Positions 54,948 through 63,695 of a stretch of DNA of 64,000 nucleotides are shown here, piece by piece. Within the stretch, counting starts at the first letter, position 1. Each line of letters begins with the position of its first letter. Made by a program: the position numbers and the translations under genes. Source of the DNA: Acidobacteriota bacterium (GTDB lineage: Bacteria > Acidobacteriota > Terriglobia > Terriglobales > Acidobacteriaceae); the NCBI GenBank assembly GCA_021813745.1, contig JAKAJO010000090.1, positions 1 to 64,000 on the forward strand. Direction: 5' to 3'. A model generated the notes under the pieces. It searched no databases. It was not told the DNA's origin and was given only the letters and a program-made list of their open reading frames with translations.

Positions 54948-55636
54948 TGTGGCCTCGGCGTTGAGGTCGATTCAGGGTCTGGATCCCCGAAGATCTCCGC
55001 GTCAGAGCGCCGCAGGTAATGGCCATCGAGAGTCGTCAAATCGTCAAAAGCTTGAGGAATCAGGCGCGGATGCGCGCAGGAGAGTGCGTCCCAGGCCGTG
55101 GGAGGCTCGGTGCGAATCGGCTGGACTTGAGGCCATGCCGAAAGCACCAGGGACTCCGCCGCGTCACACACGGCGATCTGGGCGGGCGACGGAAGCTTAG
55201 CCAGTTCGGCCGCTCCGGCAAGCTGTTCCCGCGGCTCGTAGCCATGCTCCGGGAACCGCAAAAAGATCTCATGTCGATGCGCGTCCAGTGCTGCCGCAGT
55301 GGTGCCGGCCTTGTGCGCCAAAACGGCCAGACGCGAGATCGCAATGAGAGGGATGCCTGTGGGCTGGACGAGACCCTTGGCTGCGCTGAGGCCGACGCGC
55401 ACTCCTGTGAAACTGCCGGGCCCGGCAACGACAACTAGGGCTGCCAGGCTGCCCAGCGTTTGTCCTTGGCTTGACAGCAGCGCGGCCACCGCGCTGACCA
55501 AAGTCGCGGAGTAGGTTCGCCCGGCAAGCTCCCTCTGGTCAAGCAGTTCCAGACGACCGTCCCTCTGCCGCGCAAGGGCTACGGAGCCGTCGGGTCCGCA
55601 GGTATCAATTCCGAGCAGGAGCGTGGGTTCCGGCAT
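54944..55636 (-). CDS. tsaB: tRNA threonylcarbamoyladenosine protein TsaB
   Basis: Non-catalytic partner of TsaD in tRNA t6A synthesis. The protein of 230 residues shows LLGIDTCGPDGSVAL, VVVAGPGSFTGVRVGLSAAKGL and LDAHRHEIFL, all TsaB signatures. It starts 9 nt after the trans-sulfuration gene and overlaps rimI, so the three form one operon. Confidence 0.93.
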   Translation of the reverse strand: MPEPTLLLGIDTCGPDGSVALARQRDGRLELLDQRELAGRTYSATLVSAVAALLSSQGQTLGSLAALVVVAGPGSFTGVRVGLSAAKGLVQPTGIPLIAISRLAVLAHKAGTTAAALDAHRHEIFLRFPEHGYEPREQLAGAAELAKLPSPAQIAVCDAAESLVLSAWPQVQPIRTEPPTAWDALSCAHPRLIPQAFDDLTTLDGHYLRRSDAEIFGDPDPESTSTPRPQ

Positions 55637-55645
55637 AGTGTGCCG

Positions 55646-56794
55646 CTAGGCGACGGCCAGGGCTTGCGCCAGGTCCTCGATCAGGTCTTCCTTATCTTCG
55701 ATGCCGATCGAAAGTCGAATTGTGCCCTGAGTGATACCGGCCGCTTCCCTTTCCGCATCCGTCAGCGCTGCATGGGTCGTTGTCGCAGAGTGCGACGCCA
55801 ATGATTCAACCCCGCCAAGCGATTCTGCATTGAGGAAGATCTTGAGCGCGCCAAGAAAACGGCCCGCAGCTTCTCTGGATCCAATATCGAAACTCATCAT
55901 GGAGCCAAAGCCCTTTTGCTGGCGCAGGGCAAGCTCGTACTGGGGATGGCTCTTGAGACCTGGATAGGCCAGCCGGCTTACCTTCGGATGCGCAAGGAGG
56001 AATTCCGCAACGGCCCTTCCGTTTTCCTCATGCTGGCGAATGCGGAGCGGCATGGTTTTGATGCCTCGCAGGACCAGGAAGCACTCAAACGGCGAAAGGA
56101 TAGCTCCTGCGGCCTTCTGGACCAGCAGAAACCGCTCTTTATGTTCCGGCTTGGAGCCGATGAGCGCACCGCCAATGCCATCTGAGTGGCCATTCAGATA
56201 TTTCGTCGTCGAGTGCATCACGATATCCGCGCCCAACTCGATCGGCCGCTGAAGCACAGGCGACATGAATGTGTTGTCGACGCTGACCTCAATGCCGTGC
56301 GCATGCGCCAACCGGCTGATGGCAGCGATGTCACTCAGGACCATGCGGGGGTTGCTGGGTGTCTCAATATGTATAAGCTTTGTGTTCGGGCGGATGGCCG
56401 CTTCAACGGCCTTCAGATTGCTTGTATCGACGTACTCGATCTGGATGCCGTAGTGGCTCACAATCTGATTGAAGAGACGCACCGTGCCTGCATACACATT
56501 GTGGGAGCACAAAAGATGGTCTCCGGCACGCAACATCGCCACCAGGGCCGAGATTGCCGCCATTCCACTGGCAAATGCATGGCCGCTCGTGCCTCCCTCC
56601 AGGGTGGCAAGGGCCATCTCAAGCCGGTCGCGTGTTGGATTTCCGGCGCGAGAGTAGTCCCATCCGCGATCCGTGCCGATCCCGGTCAGCTCGAAAGTGG
56701 ATGAAAGGTAAAGCGGCACGTTCACCGCACCCGTCTGAGGGTCCGGATGCTGGCCGGCATGCACGGCTAGAGTCGCGTACTTGTATGGGGACAT
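55646..56794 (-). CDS. Cys/Met-metabolism PLP enzyme (cystathionine gamma-synthase/lyase family)
   Basis: Trans-sulfuration enzyme of 382 residues. Motifs: YLSSTFE, YSRAGNPTRDRLE, SHNVYAGTVRLF, ETPSNPRM, VDNTFMSPVLQRP and HSTTKYLNGHSD with the PLP-binding Lys. The ending SLGGVESLASHSATTTHA and LSIGIED is normal. I cannot separate gamma-synthase, gamma-lyase or beta-lyase activity from sequence by eye. First gene of the operon with tsaB and rimI. Confidence 0.87.
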   Translation of the reverse strand: MSPYKYATLAVHAGQHPDPQTGAVNVPLYLSSTFELTGIGTDRGWDYSRAGNPTRDRLEMALATLEGGTSGHAFASGMAAISALVAMLRAGDHLLCSHNVYAGTVRLFNQIVSHYGIQIEYVDTSNLKAVEAAIRPNTKLIHIETPSNPRMVLSDIAAISRLAHAHGIEVSVDNTFMSPVLQRPIELGADIVMHSTTKYLNGHSDGIGGALIGSKPEHKERFLLVQKAAGAILSPFECFLVLRGIKTMPLRIRQHEENGRAVAEFLLAHPKVSRLAYPGLKSHPQYELALRQQKGFGSMMSFDIGSREAAGRFLGALKIFLNAESLGGVESLASHSATTTHAALTDAEREAAGITQGTIRLSIGIEDKEDLIEDLAQALAVA

Positions 56795-56913
56795 GATGAG
56801 GTCTTGGGGTGCTCCTGCCTTTAGATTACCGCGATAGAGGCATGCGAGTCAGCCGCTCGTGTCAAGGGACGGCATGACCAGCGGTACAAGCGCAGGATCA
56901 ACACTTTCGATCG

Positions 56914-57978
56914 TTACCGCGGGTTTGAGCTCCGCTTGGGCGATCGCACCGACGGGAAGTATCCAGTACGAGTTCGCACCACCAGCTTTCCCATGCCTGG
57001 AGCCTCGGCTGTAACCAGCACACGGCGGAATCCCGGCACGCTGCTCGGCTTGGTGGAGTGATAGCCAATCGTGTACTGACTACGAATATCGCGTGCCACC
57101 TCGGCGGCGATGTCGTCCACCTGTTCCATCGAATGTGGAAAATATGCCACACCTCCGGTTTCGGTCGAGAGCATTTCCAGTGCCCGACGCGCATGGCGCA
57201 CCTCAGAGCGCGTCATCTCATCGCCGAACAGAAGGCCGATCGAATAAATCTCCGGTCCGGAGAGCTGCTGGACCCGGCGAATGGTCTGCTCCAAGGTCAA
57301 GGTTGAGGCGTTATCTTCGCCATCGGTGATAAGGATCAGAACCTGCTTGGGGCGTTTGGCGTCGGCCGCAAGCTTATCCGCCGAGGCCACCACAGCGTCG
57401 TACAGAGCCGTCCCGCCCCTGGACTCGATATGCGAAAGCCCATCCCGCAGCCGGTTCACATCGGAAGTGAAATCCTGATCAATATAGGCCTCATCGGAAA
57501 AATTGACCACGAATGCCTCATCCTGGGGATTGGAGGCTGCGATCAGGTCAAGGGCGCTCTTATTCACTGCCGGGCGCTTTTTCGACATGGAGCCGGAGTT
57601 GTCGACCACCAGGGCGATGGAGACCGGCAGATCAGTGTGCTGAAAACTGATAATGGTCTGCTTCACACCATCTTCATAGACCTGGAAGTTGTCCCGATTG
57701 AGATTCTGGACGATACGGTTTCCCTGAAGGACCGTTGCGCTCAGCTCCACCTCTTCTACGTCCGTCCGCAGAACATATTGGCCGGCTTCTTTCTGAATGG
57801 GCTTGCCCGATCCCAAGGGTTCAGGAGGCTCCGCATCCGGAGAGCGCACCGGATCGCGGTCCACCATCACTGGCGGAGCCTGAGTCGGTGCAGGAACAGG
57901 TTGCGTTTGCTGGGCATAAAGCGGCAGCGCAGTTGCAACCAGCATCAGGGTGAAAAGGGCGTTATTGCAAAGGCGCAT
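56914..57978 (-). CDS. VWFA-domain exported protein (acidobacterial VWFA-related type)
   Basis: About 354 residues. A signal peptide (to about 22) and a Pro-rich linker are followed by LRTDVEEVELSATVL...NRDNFQVYEDGVKQTI, the pre-VWFA region of the acidobacterial type. The VWFA domain has the MIDAS motif DNSGSMS, then TALYDAVVASAD and ITDGEDNAS. The end (QYTIGYHSTK...VRTRTGYFP) is shared with the upstream gene. Function unknown. It starts inside that gene's end (17-nt overlap), so the two are coupled. The ATG at 57996 is an alternative start. Confidence 0.83.
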   Translation of the reverse strand: MRLCNNALFTLMLVATALPLYAQQTQPVPAPTQAPPVMVDRDPVRSPDAEPPEPLGSGKPIQKEAGQYVLRTDVEEVELSATVLQGNRIVQNLNRDNFQVYEDGVKQTIISFQHTDLPVSIALVVDNSGSMSKKRPAVNKSALDLIAASNPQDEAFVVNFSDEAYIDQDFTSDVNRLRDGLSHIESRGGTALYDAVVASADKLAADAKRPKQVLILITDGEDNASTLTLEQTIRRVQQLSGPEIYSIGLLFGDEMTRSEVRHARRALEMLSTETGGVAYFPHSMEQVDDIAAEVARDIRSQYTIGYHSTKPSSVPGFRRVLVTAEAPGMGKLVVRTRTGYFPSVRSPKRSSNPR

Positions 57979-59032
57979 AATATCCCGTACGTGCATGGAC
58001 CGTCAGAGGTGGCAATCCCGGAGGAGGATCGAGCTTCACTTTCAATTTACGCCACTTGCCGTCGCGGTTCAGATCCTTGGGAGAATATCCAATCACATAC
58101 TGGTTGCGCAGCTCAGTGGAGATCTTCTCCGCGATATCGCCCATCTCGGAGATATCGTCGACCCGGTACATTCGACCACCGGTTTGCTCGCTCAGTTCAT
58201 TGAGGAGCGCAGGGCCCGCCCGTTCTTCGGGGGTCGCTGCGTAGGGATCAAAGATGCCAATGGAATACAGCACCACGTCAGATTCCCGCACTTGTGCCCG
58301 CACCTCCCCTTCAGTGAAGCGCGAACGGTTGTCTCCACCATCGGAAACAACGAGCAAGGCTTTGCGCTCATGCCGAGCCTCTCGCATCTTAATGAGGCTG
58401 TAGTAGATCGCGTCCAGGAGCGCAGTCCGGTGGCCGCTGCGCACCGTGGCCAGGCGCGCCTGGATATCGTCGACCGAACTGGTGAAATCCTCAATCAGTT
58501 CAGGGCGGTCATTGAAACCCACCACGAAGAACTCGTCTTCCGGGTTGGCCGTTTTGATGAATTGCAGGATAGACGCGCGAGCCCGGACCAGTTTGGACGT
58601 CATCGAACCTGAAAGGTCAAAGATGATCCCGATCGAGACGGGTGCATCTTCGCTGGCAAATGACGTGATTTTTTGCTGCCGCCCATTTTCATAAATCTTG
58701 AAGTCGTCCTGTTCGAGTCCGGTGACCAGCCGGTTCATGGGGTCTGTGACAGTAACTGGCACCAGCACCATGTCCACGTTCATGCGCAGCATTGCCCCTG
58801 GCCGGGCGTGCAGGGCAGCCGGGCCCGTAAGGGGCTGCGCTTCTGCTCCGGCGGGCTCCGCCTTGGAGGCAGGCGTGGCTGAGGCGGGCGGCGCCACGGT
58901 GGTCTTATTGAGAGGATCTTCCTGTGCGCCGGCCCCCAGCGGAATGGCAAGCCAGATGAGCGCGGCAAAGCAGATGGTCCTGCTCAAGCCAGTCAAGGTT
59001 TGATTCAGACGCCGATTGGGGAACATCCTCAT
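57962..59032 (-). CDS. VWFA-domain exported protein (acidobacterial VWFA-related type)
   Basis: About 356 residues with a signal peptide (to about 36) and the same layout as the next gene: MNVDMVLVPVTVTD...LEQDDFKIYENGRQQKI, then a VWFA domain with a modified MIDAS DLSGSMT, TALLDAIYYSL, VSDGGDNRS and the end QYVIGYSPKD...HARTGYYAP. The pair appears to be an old tandem duplication. VWFA domains of this group probably bind metal-dependent protein partners in the periplasm. Start at 59032 is uncertain (59026 also possible). Confidence 0.83.
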   Translation of the reverse strand: MRMFPNRRLNQTLTGLSRTICFAALIWLAIPLGAGAQEDPLNKTTVAPPASATPASKAEPAGAEAQPLTGPAALHARPGAMLRMNVDMVLVPVTVTDPMNRLVTGLEQDDFKIYENGRQQKITSFASEDAPVSIGIIFDLSGSMTSKLVRARASILQFIKTANPEDEFFVVGFNDRPELIEDFTSSVDDIQARLATVRSGHRTALLDAIYYSLIKMREARHERKALLVVSDGGDNRSRFTEGEVRAQVRESDVVLYSIGIFDPYAATPEERAGPALLNELSEQTGGRMYRVDDISEMGDIAEKISTELRNQYVIGYSPKDLNRDGKWRKLKVKLDPPPGLPPLTVHARTGYYAPLQ

Positions 59033-59251
59033 TTTGCACACTCGAGGTTGAGGCTGATACTAGCATGCCCACAAGAAGGCTCTGCCGCAATCTACTTTTG
59101 CACCACGGACCCATTTGCATTGGGTCAAACTCCGGGAGTTGTCTGTGACTGCTCAGTTACAATCGAGCCTGAACTCCCGGCTCAAGTGCGCGCGCCGGAG
59201 AATGCCTCTGGGCGCAAACTCCACCGTTTCAGCGGGGAACAGAACCAACGT

Positions 59252-60577
59252 ATGGCCAGCATCTATCCATTCCGTGCCTGGCGCTACCATCCATCGTCAG
59301 TCCGTCTGGACGACGTGGTTACGCAGCCGTACGATAAGATCTCGCCCGCTTTGCAGCAGGCCTATTACCAGCGCAGCCCATATAACATGGTCCGCATTAT
59401 CCTCGGCCTGCCTGAACTGTTTGACGCAGAACGCCAGGAGAGCGTCTACACCCGCGCAGCCAGAGACTTTGCGGCATGGCGTTCCTCGGGGGTTCTCATC
59501 CAGGAAAAGGATCCCTGCATCTATGCCTATTCCCAACGCTTTACAACGCCAGGTTCCGAGACCGTTCAGGAGCGGCGCGGATTTATCGCTCTGGGAAAGC
59601 TCCAGGAGTATGCAGATCAGGTGGTCTTTCGACATGAGTTGACACTTTCAAAGCCGAAGAGCGACAGAATGCACCTGCTCCAGGCAACCCGCGCCCACTT
59701 TGGCCAGATCTTCATGCTTTACTCAGACCCCGCCCGCACCATCGAAAGCATGCTGTACGATGGGTGCGCGACGCCTGATCTCGAAGTTACCGACGATTTT
59801 GCGGTGTTGCACAAAGTGTGGCGTATCAGCGACCCCGCAACCATCCGACTGCTCGTCGCCGCGATGGCGGACAAGAAGCTGATCATCGCAGACGGCCATC
59901 ACCGATACGAGACTGCTCTGCAATATGCACGGGAACATGCCTCCTCAAGTCTTGCTTCGGGAGAGCACAGTCCGGGCCAGCTTCCGCAGCCTCTCCGCCC
60001 TGAAGCCGCCGCCATGATGACCTTTGTGAATATGGATTCTGATGGACTTGTCATCCTGCCAACCCATCGTGTTTTGCATGGTTTGCAAGGCTTTGACGCC
60101 GCTGGCTTCTTACGGGCCGCGGCAGCGATGTTCATAATCGAGCCCTTGGAAGGGGCAGGGGCAAGCGAGTGGCTTGCAAAACTTCGCGGCACGGCAAACC
60201 CGGCCTTTGTTGCCGTGACAAGGGCAGGAGCCTGGTTGCTCCGATCAAAACCGGAGGTGGCACAGACTGCGCTCGCTGACATTCCCGAGCATCAACGACG
60301 GCTTGATCTGGTTCACCTGCATACTCTCATCCTCGACCGCCTTCTCGGACTCAATCCGGAAAGAGTGCGCGAGCAGACGAACATTCGCTATCTGCGCGAT
60401 GCGGCTGAAGCCGTCCAGCAAGTACGAAGCGGTGATGCAGATCTCACATTTCTGACGAATCCCGTTCCAATGGAGCAATTACGGGAGGTTGCCTTCGCTG
60501 GCCAGGTGATGCCCCAGAAATCGACTGACTTTTACCCGAAGCTCCTGAGCGGCCTAACAATCTATGCGCTGGATTAG
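59252..60577 (+). CDS. DUF1015 protein (SerK-like ADGHHRYET family)
   Basis: A soluble protein of 441 residues. DUF1015 signatures are visible: PFRAWRYHP at the start, VVTQPYDKISPALQQAYYQRSPYNMVRIILG, and IIADGHHRYETALQYARE in the middle. A distant member in archaea is a free-serine kinase; the bacterial function is not established. The ATG at 59252 gives the family N-terminus. It overlaps the amidase gene by 14 nt and begins a four-gene envelope operon. Confidence 0.85.
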   Translation: MASIYPFRAWRYHPSSVRLDDVVTQPYDKISPALQQAYYQRSPYNMVRIILGLPELFDAERQESVYTRAARDFAAWRSSGVLIQEKDPCIYAYSQRFTTPGSETVQERRGFIALGKLQEYADQVVFRHELTLSKPKSDRMHLLQATRAHFGQIFMLYSDPARTIESMLYDGCATPDLEVTDDFAVLHKVWRISDPATIRLLVAAMADKKLIIADGHHRYETALQYAREHASSSLASGEHSPGQLPQPLRPEAAAMMTFVNMDSDGLVILPTHRVLHGLQGFDAAGFLRAAAAMFIIEPLEGAGASEWLAKLRGTANPAFVAVTRAGAWLLRSKPEVAQTALADIPEHQRRLDLVHLHTLILDRLLGLNPERVREQTNIRYLRDAAEAVQQVRSGDADLTFLTNPVPMEQLREVAFAGQVMPQKSTDFYPKLLSGLTIYALD

Positions 60578-61241
60578 ATGGGCACTCATAGGGGCTACTT
60601 TGGTGGCCCTGCCAATCCTTGCGCAGAACGCGCCCCCTGCGCCCTCGACGCGCTTTGTTGCCGTGCTCGACCCTGCCCATGGAGGGACCGATGGGGGAGG
60701 AAGGCTATCGAGCGGTCAGTTGGAGAAGACTGCGACCCTCGCCCTCAGCGTTCGGCTACGCTCCCTGCTGAATGCGCGCGGCATCAGCGTGGTCACCACT
60801 CGCGAGTCGGACGCGACGCTCGATTCTGATCGACGGGCCACCCTTGCCAATCACGCCAAGGCTCAGCTTTGTTTGAGCCTGCATGTCAGCGAGAGCGGAT
60901 CCGGCGTCCATCTCTTCGTGTCTTCTTTGGCACCGGCTCCAGAAGTGCAGTTTCTGCCTTGGAAGACCGCCCAGGCCGCATGGATTACCCGGAGTCTCGC
61001 CCTGGCGGGAGCGCTGAACTCAGCGGTGGCTCACGCCGGATTGAACGTTACGCTCGGGCGCACGGCGCTCCCCGGACTCGATAGCATGACCTGCCCCGCC
61101 GTTGCAGTGGAACTTGCTCCAGAACGAGCCTCGGACGGATCCGTCGTCGCCGAGCCGGACGACGCAAGCTATCAGGCCAAGGCTGCGACCGCTCTGGCTG
61201 CAGCTGTCCTTGAATTCCGCTCGGAGCCGCGCCAGCCATGA
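60564..61241 (+). CDS. N-acetylmuramoyl-L-alanine amidase (Amidase_3)
   Basis: A secreted zinc amidase of 225 residues that cuts the MurNAc-Ala bond. Signal peptide to about residue 21. Zinc ligands are His39 (DPAHGG), Glu54 (QLEKT) and His107 (SLHVS); Glu183 (VAVELAPE) is the catalytic candidate. The protein is short, without a binding domain, and the loop after His107 is brief. It overlaps DUF1015 upstream and the GerMN gene downstream by 4 nt. Confidence 0.8.
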   Translation: MRWIRWALIGATLVALPILAQNAPPAPSTRFVAVLDPAHGGTDGGGRLSSGQLEKTATLALSVRLRSLLNARGISVVTTRESDATLDSDRRATLANHAKAQLCLSLHVSESGSGVHLFVSSLAPAPEVQFLPWKTAQAAWITRSLALAGALNSAVAHAGLNVTLGRTALPGLDSMTCPAVAVELAPERASDGSVVAEPDDASYQAKAATALAAAVLEFRSEPRQP

Positions 61242-61864
61242 TTCCCCGCTATCAGAAGGTCCTCTTTGTCCTGCTGCTGGCAGCCTCGCTTGCAATGGCC
61301 GGGATTCTTTGGCATCTGCGCAACCGGGCGCATCAGCGAATGCTGGCAGGGGAAGACTCAGCGCCCACCCAGGCGCCAGAGGTTGAACCCGCCGAGCAGG
61401 CGACACTGGTGGCAGCCAACGACGCGGATGGATCGCTACTCGCTCAGGAACGGTCACTCCCCCTGCCGGAGGATCCAGGAACGCGGGCTCGCGTGTTGCT
61501 GGGTAAATTGCTTGATCTCTATGCGAGTCCCGATTCCGCGCATCCTGTTCCCGGCGGCGCGGCCGGTATCGCGCAAGTCTTTTTATTGCCGGCACAAAGC
61601 GCTCAGGATCCCTTGCCCGCTGACACCGAGTTGGCGGTGGTGAATCTCACAGGTTCATTCGCTGCCAATCATCCCTCCGGCATTGAAACGGAGACACTCA
61701 CTGTGTTGTCCATTTGCGCAACATTGCGCGCCAACTTCCCGCACGTCGCACAAGTCCGATTCCTGGTCGATGGCCAAATGCGTCCGACGCTGGCGGGGCA
61801 CGCGGATCTGACCCGCACGTATCTCACGGTCAACGCCGTGCCGACTGGAGCTTCGAATCCGTGA
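61238..61864 (+). CDS. GerMN-domain membrane protein
   Basis: A 208-residue protein with an N-terminal membrane anchor (about 7-25) and a GerMN domain in the C-terminal half: VFLLPAQ, ELAVVNLTGSFAANHPSGIETETLTVLSICATLRANFPHVAQVRFLVDGQ. In Bacillus, GerM acts in spore and cell-wall assembly; in non-sporulating bacteria it is thought to work with amidases. Here it follows an amidase and precedes murI, both with overlaps. Confidence 0.82.
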   Translation: MIPRYQKVLFVLLLAASLAMAGILWHLRNRAHQRMLAGEDSAPTQAPEVEPAEQATLVAANDADGSLLAQERSLPLPEDPGTRARVLLGKLLDLYASPDSAHPVPGGAAGIAQVFLLPAQSAQDPLPADTELAVVNLTGSFAANHPSGIETETLTVLSICATLRANFPHVAQVRFLVDGQMRPTLAGHADLTRTYLTVNAVPTGASNP

Positions 61865-62700
61865 TCAACTCTTCCACACGGCCAACGATTGGCGTTTTCG
61901 ATTCGGGCTTTGGCGGCCTGACTGTGCTGCAGGCCCTTTTGACGTATCTTCCAGGTGCGCGATACGCCTTTCTGGGAGACACGGCGCGACTCCCTTACGG
62001 CTCCAAGTCGCGCAGGACGATTGCGCGGTATGCGATCGAGAGCGCGCATTTCCTCGTCCGGGAGCAGGGTGCGGAGTTTCTTGTGATCGCCTGCAACACG
62101 GCCAGCGCACTGGCGCTCGATGCCATTCAGGACGCCGTGCCTGTTCCCGTCCTCGGAGTGATCGAGCCCGGCGCCAAAGCTGCACTCGAGGCCTCCAGGA
62201 CAGGAGACGTGCTGGTGATCGCGACCGATGCCACGGTCCAGAGCCACGCCTATGCCTCCGCATGCCATGCGCGGGGCTTGAGAGCCGTCGAAAAGGCTTG
62301 TCCCCTTCTGGTGCCTCTGGTTGAAGAAGGGTGGACAAATCATCCGATAACTGCGGAGGTAATTCGCATCTACCTGGATGAACTGTGGGCGGAGGCCACC
62401 CAGAAGGCAATGCATCCGGATGCCCTTGTGCTTGGATGCACCCATTACCCTTTGCTGCGGCCTCTGATTGAGGCGGCTGTGCCGCCCGGAGTGCAGGTCA
62501 TCGATTCCGCAGCAGCGGCAGCGCATGCGGCAGTATTGCAATTTAACGGCCGTGCTGCGGCTCATCCCGCTTCCAGCGGAGAGCAGCAAACCGAGATTCA
62601 CTGTTTTGCCACGGACTCTGTGGAGAAATTCGAACGATTGGGATCGCGCTTTCTGGGGCGGCCGGTCGGCAAAGTCGGCCTGGTTGATCTGGGCGGATGA
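61861..62700 (+). CDS. murI: Glutamate racemase
   Basis: Provides D-glutamate for peptidoglycan. The 279-residue protein has IGVFDSGFGGLTVL, DTARLPYGSKS, and the two catalytic cysteines Cys78 (ACNTAS) and Cys193 (GCTHYP). The start is GTG at 61861, overlapping the GerMN stop (GTGA); the earlier ATG is deep inside GerMN. Last gene of the operon. Confidence 0.94.
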   Translation: MINSSTRPTIGVFDSGFGGLTVLQALLTYLPGARYAFLGDTARLPYGSKSRRTIARYAIESAHFLVREQGAEFLVIACNTASALALDAIQDAVPVPVLGVIEPGAKAALEASRTGDVLVIATDATVQSHAYASACHARGLRAVEKACPLLVPLVEEGWTNHPITAEVIRIYLDELWAEATQKAMHPDALVLGCTHYPLLRPLIEAAVPPGVQVIDSAAAAAHAAVLQFNGRAAAHPASSGEQQTEIHCFATDSVEKFERLGSRFLGRPVGKVGLVDLGG

Positions 62701-62795
62701 AGGTTCGTGACCTGCGCGGGTAGTGGGTCAGTTTCGTTTTCCACAGTCCCGTACAGTACTGGAACGGAGACTGACGTGCTTTGGCGGAGGTGTGT

Positions 62796-63695
62796 ATGAT
62801 TGCGCCTAAGCCGAAAAAGCCGATTCGATTTACTCCTGCTCTACCAAAGCTAGATTATTCGGCATACCGGCCCCGGAGAAAGCCTGTGACCGTCGCCGCC
62901 GGGTTTGTTTGTGAAGATGGCGTGTTGCTCTGCGCGGATACCAAGATCACAACTAGCATCAAAACGAACGAATCGAAAATAGCCGAATTCGTTAGCAATG
63001 ATCGCCAATGTGCTCTTACCTTCGTCATGTCTAGTGATGATCTCAACTTTCCACGCTCTGCTATCAATGCCTGTTTCGAGTATTTAAGCGAAGCCAGCTT
63101 TGCCACTTCGACAATGGAGCAGGTTCGTAACGCAGCGCAGACCCCACTGGCTGAGTTTTACCGCGATCACATTTATCCCCATCCTGACCGCACGCCACAG
63201 GCCGTATTTCAGCAGTTACTTTTAGGGATATGGTTACGGGGGGAAACAGCCCTTTTCCGACCTCACGAAACTCTGCTTATGCCAGTGGAAACCTTTGAAT
63301 GTATCGGGAGCGGAGCGATAATTGGCAGGTACATAGCTGGACAATTTAAGAAGACTGGAGGATACCCCAAATCCCTACAAGAAGCAGCCCTCTTAGCCTC
63401 GTCCATCATTGAATCATGCATAGAGTATGACGAACATTGCGGGGGTGAAGCTGAAATGGTTGTAATGCACAATGACGGTCGGATTGAATCTATTGAGAAC
63501 TCAGTTCTTTATCCAGGGCGCGAATTTCTCGAATTGCTTCAGTACCATGACTGGAAAATGCTACGCGCATTAGCCGCACAAATCCCGACCGACGAAGAAA
63601 TAGACTCAGCTCTGGAGAATCATTCGAGAGATGTGAAAGCTGCTTTAGAGGAACGCAAGGCGATTTTGAATATACTTCGGGAGCACCGGCGTTAG
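62796..63695 (+). CDS. Proteasome-like Ntn-hydrolase homologue
   Basis: A 299-residue protein. Residues 31-65 ([20 protein letters not shown], then NESKIAEF) resemble the first strands of proteasome beta subunits and HslV, including the Asp and the Lys after the second strand. The helical stretch about 80-125 ([15 protein letters not shown]) fits the same fold. The catalytic N-terminal Thr would map near Thr32, so a 30-residue leader would need processing, or the protein is not a self-processing peptidase. The gene is AT-richer than its neighbours (24 and 28 G+C in two sampled 60-nt lines, against 34 in murI). GGCGGAGG precedes the start. Its stop overlaps the convergent transposase. Confidence 0.55.
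   Translation: MIAPKPKKPIRFTPALPKLDYSAYRPRRKPVTVAAGFVCEDGVLLCADTKITTSIKTNESKIAEFVSNDRQCALTFVMSSDDLNFPRSAINACFEYLSEASFATSTMEQVRNAAQTPLAEFYRDHIYPHPDRTPQAVFQQLLLGIWLRGETALFRPHETLLMPVETFECIGSGAIIGRYIAGQFKKTGGYPKSLQEAALLASSIIESCIEYDEHCGGEAEMVVMHNDGRIESIENSVLYPGREFLELLQYHDWKMLRALAAQIPTDEEIDSALENHSRDVKAALEERKAILNILREHRR

Noticed and set aside
59128-59140. Short palindrome AACTCC-G-GGAGTT between the VWFA and DUF1015 genes as an operator
   Set aside because: Only 6-bp arms, no regulator gene nearby and no clear promoter elements around it.
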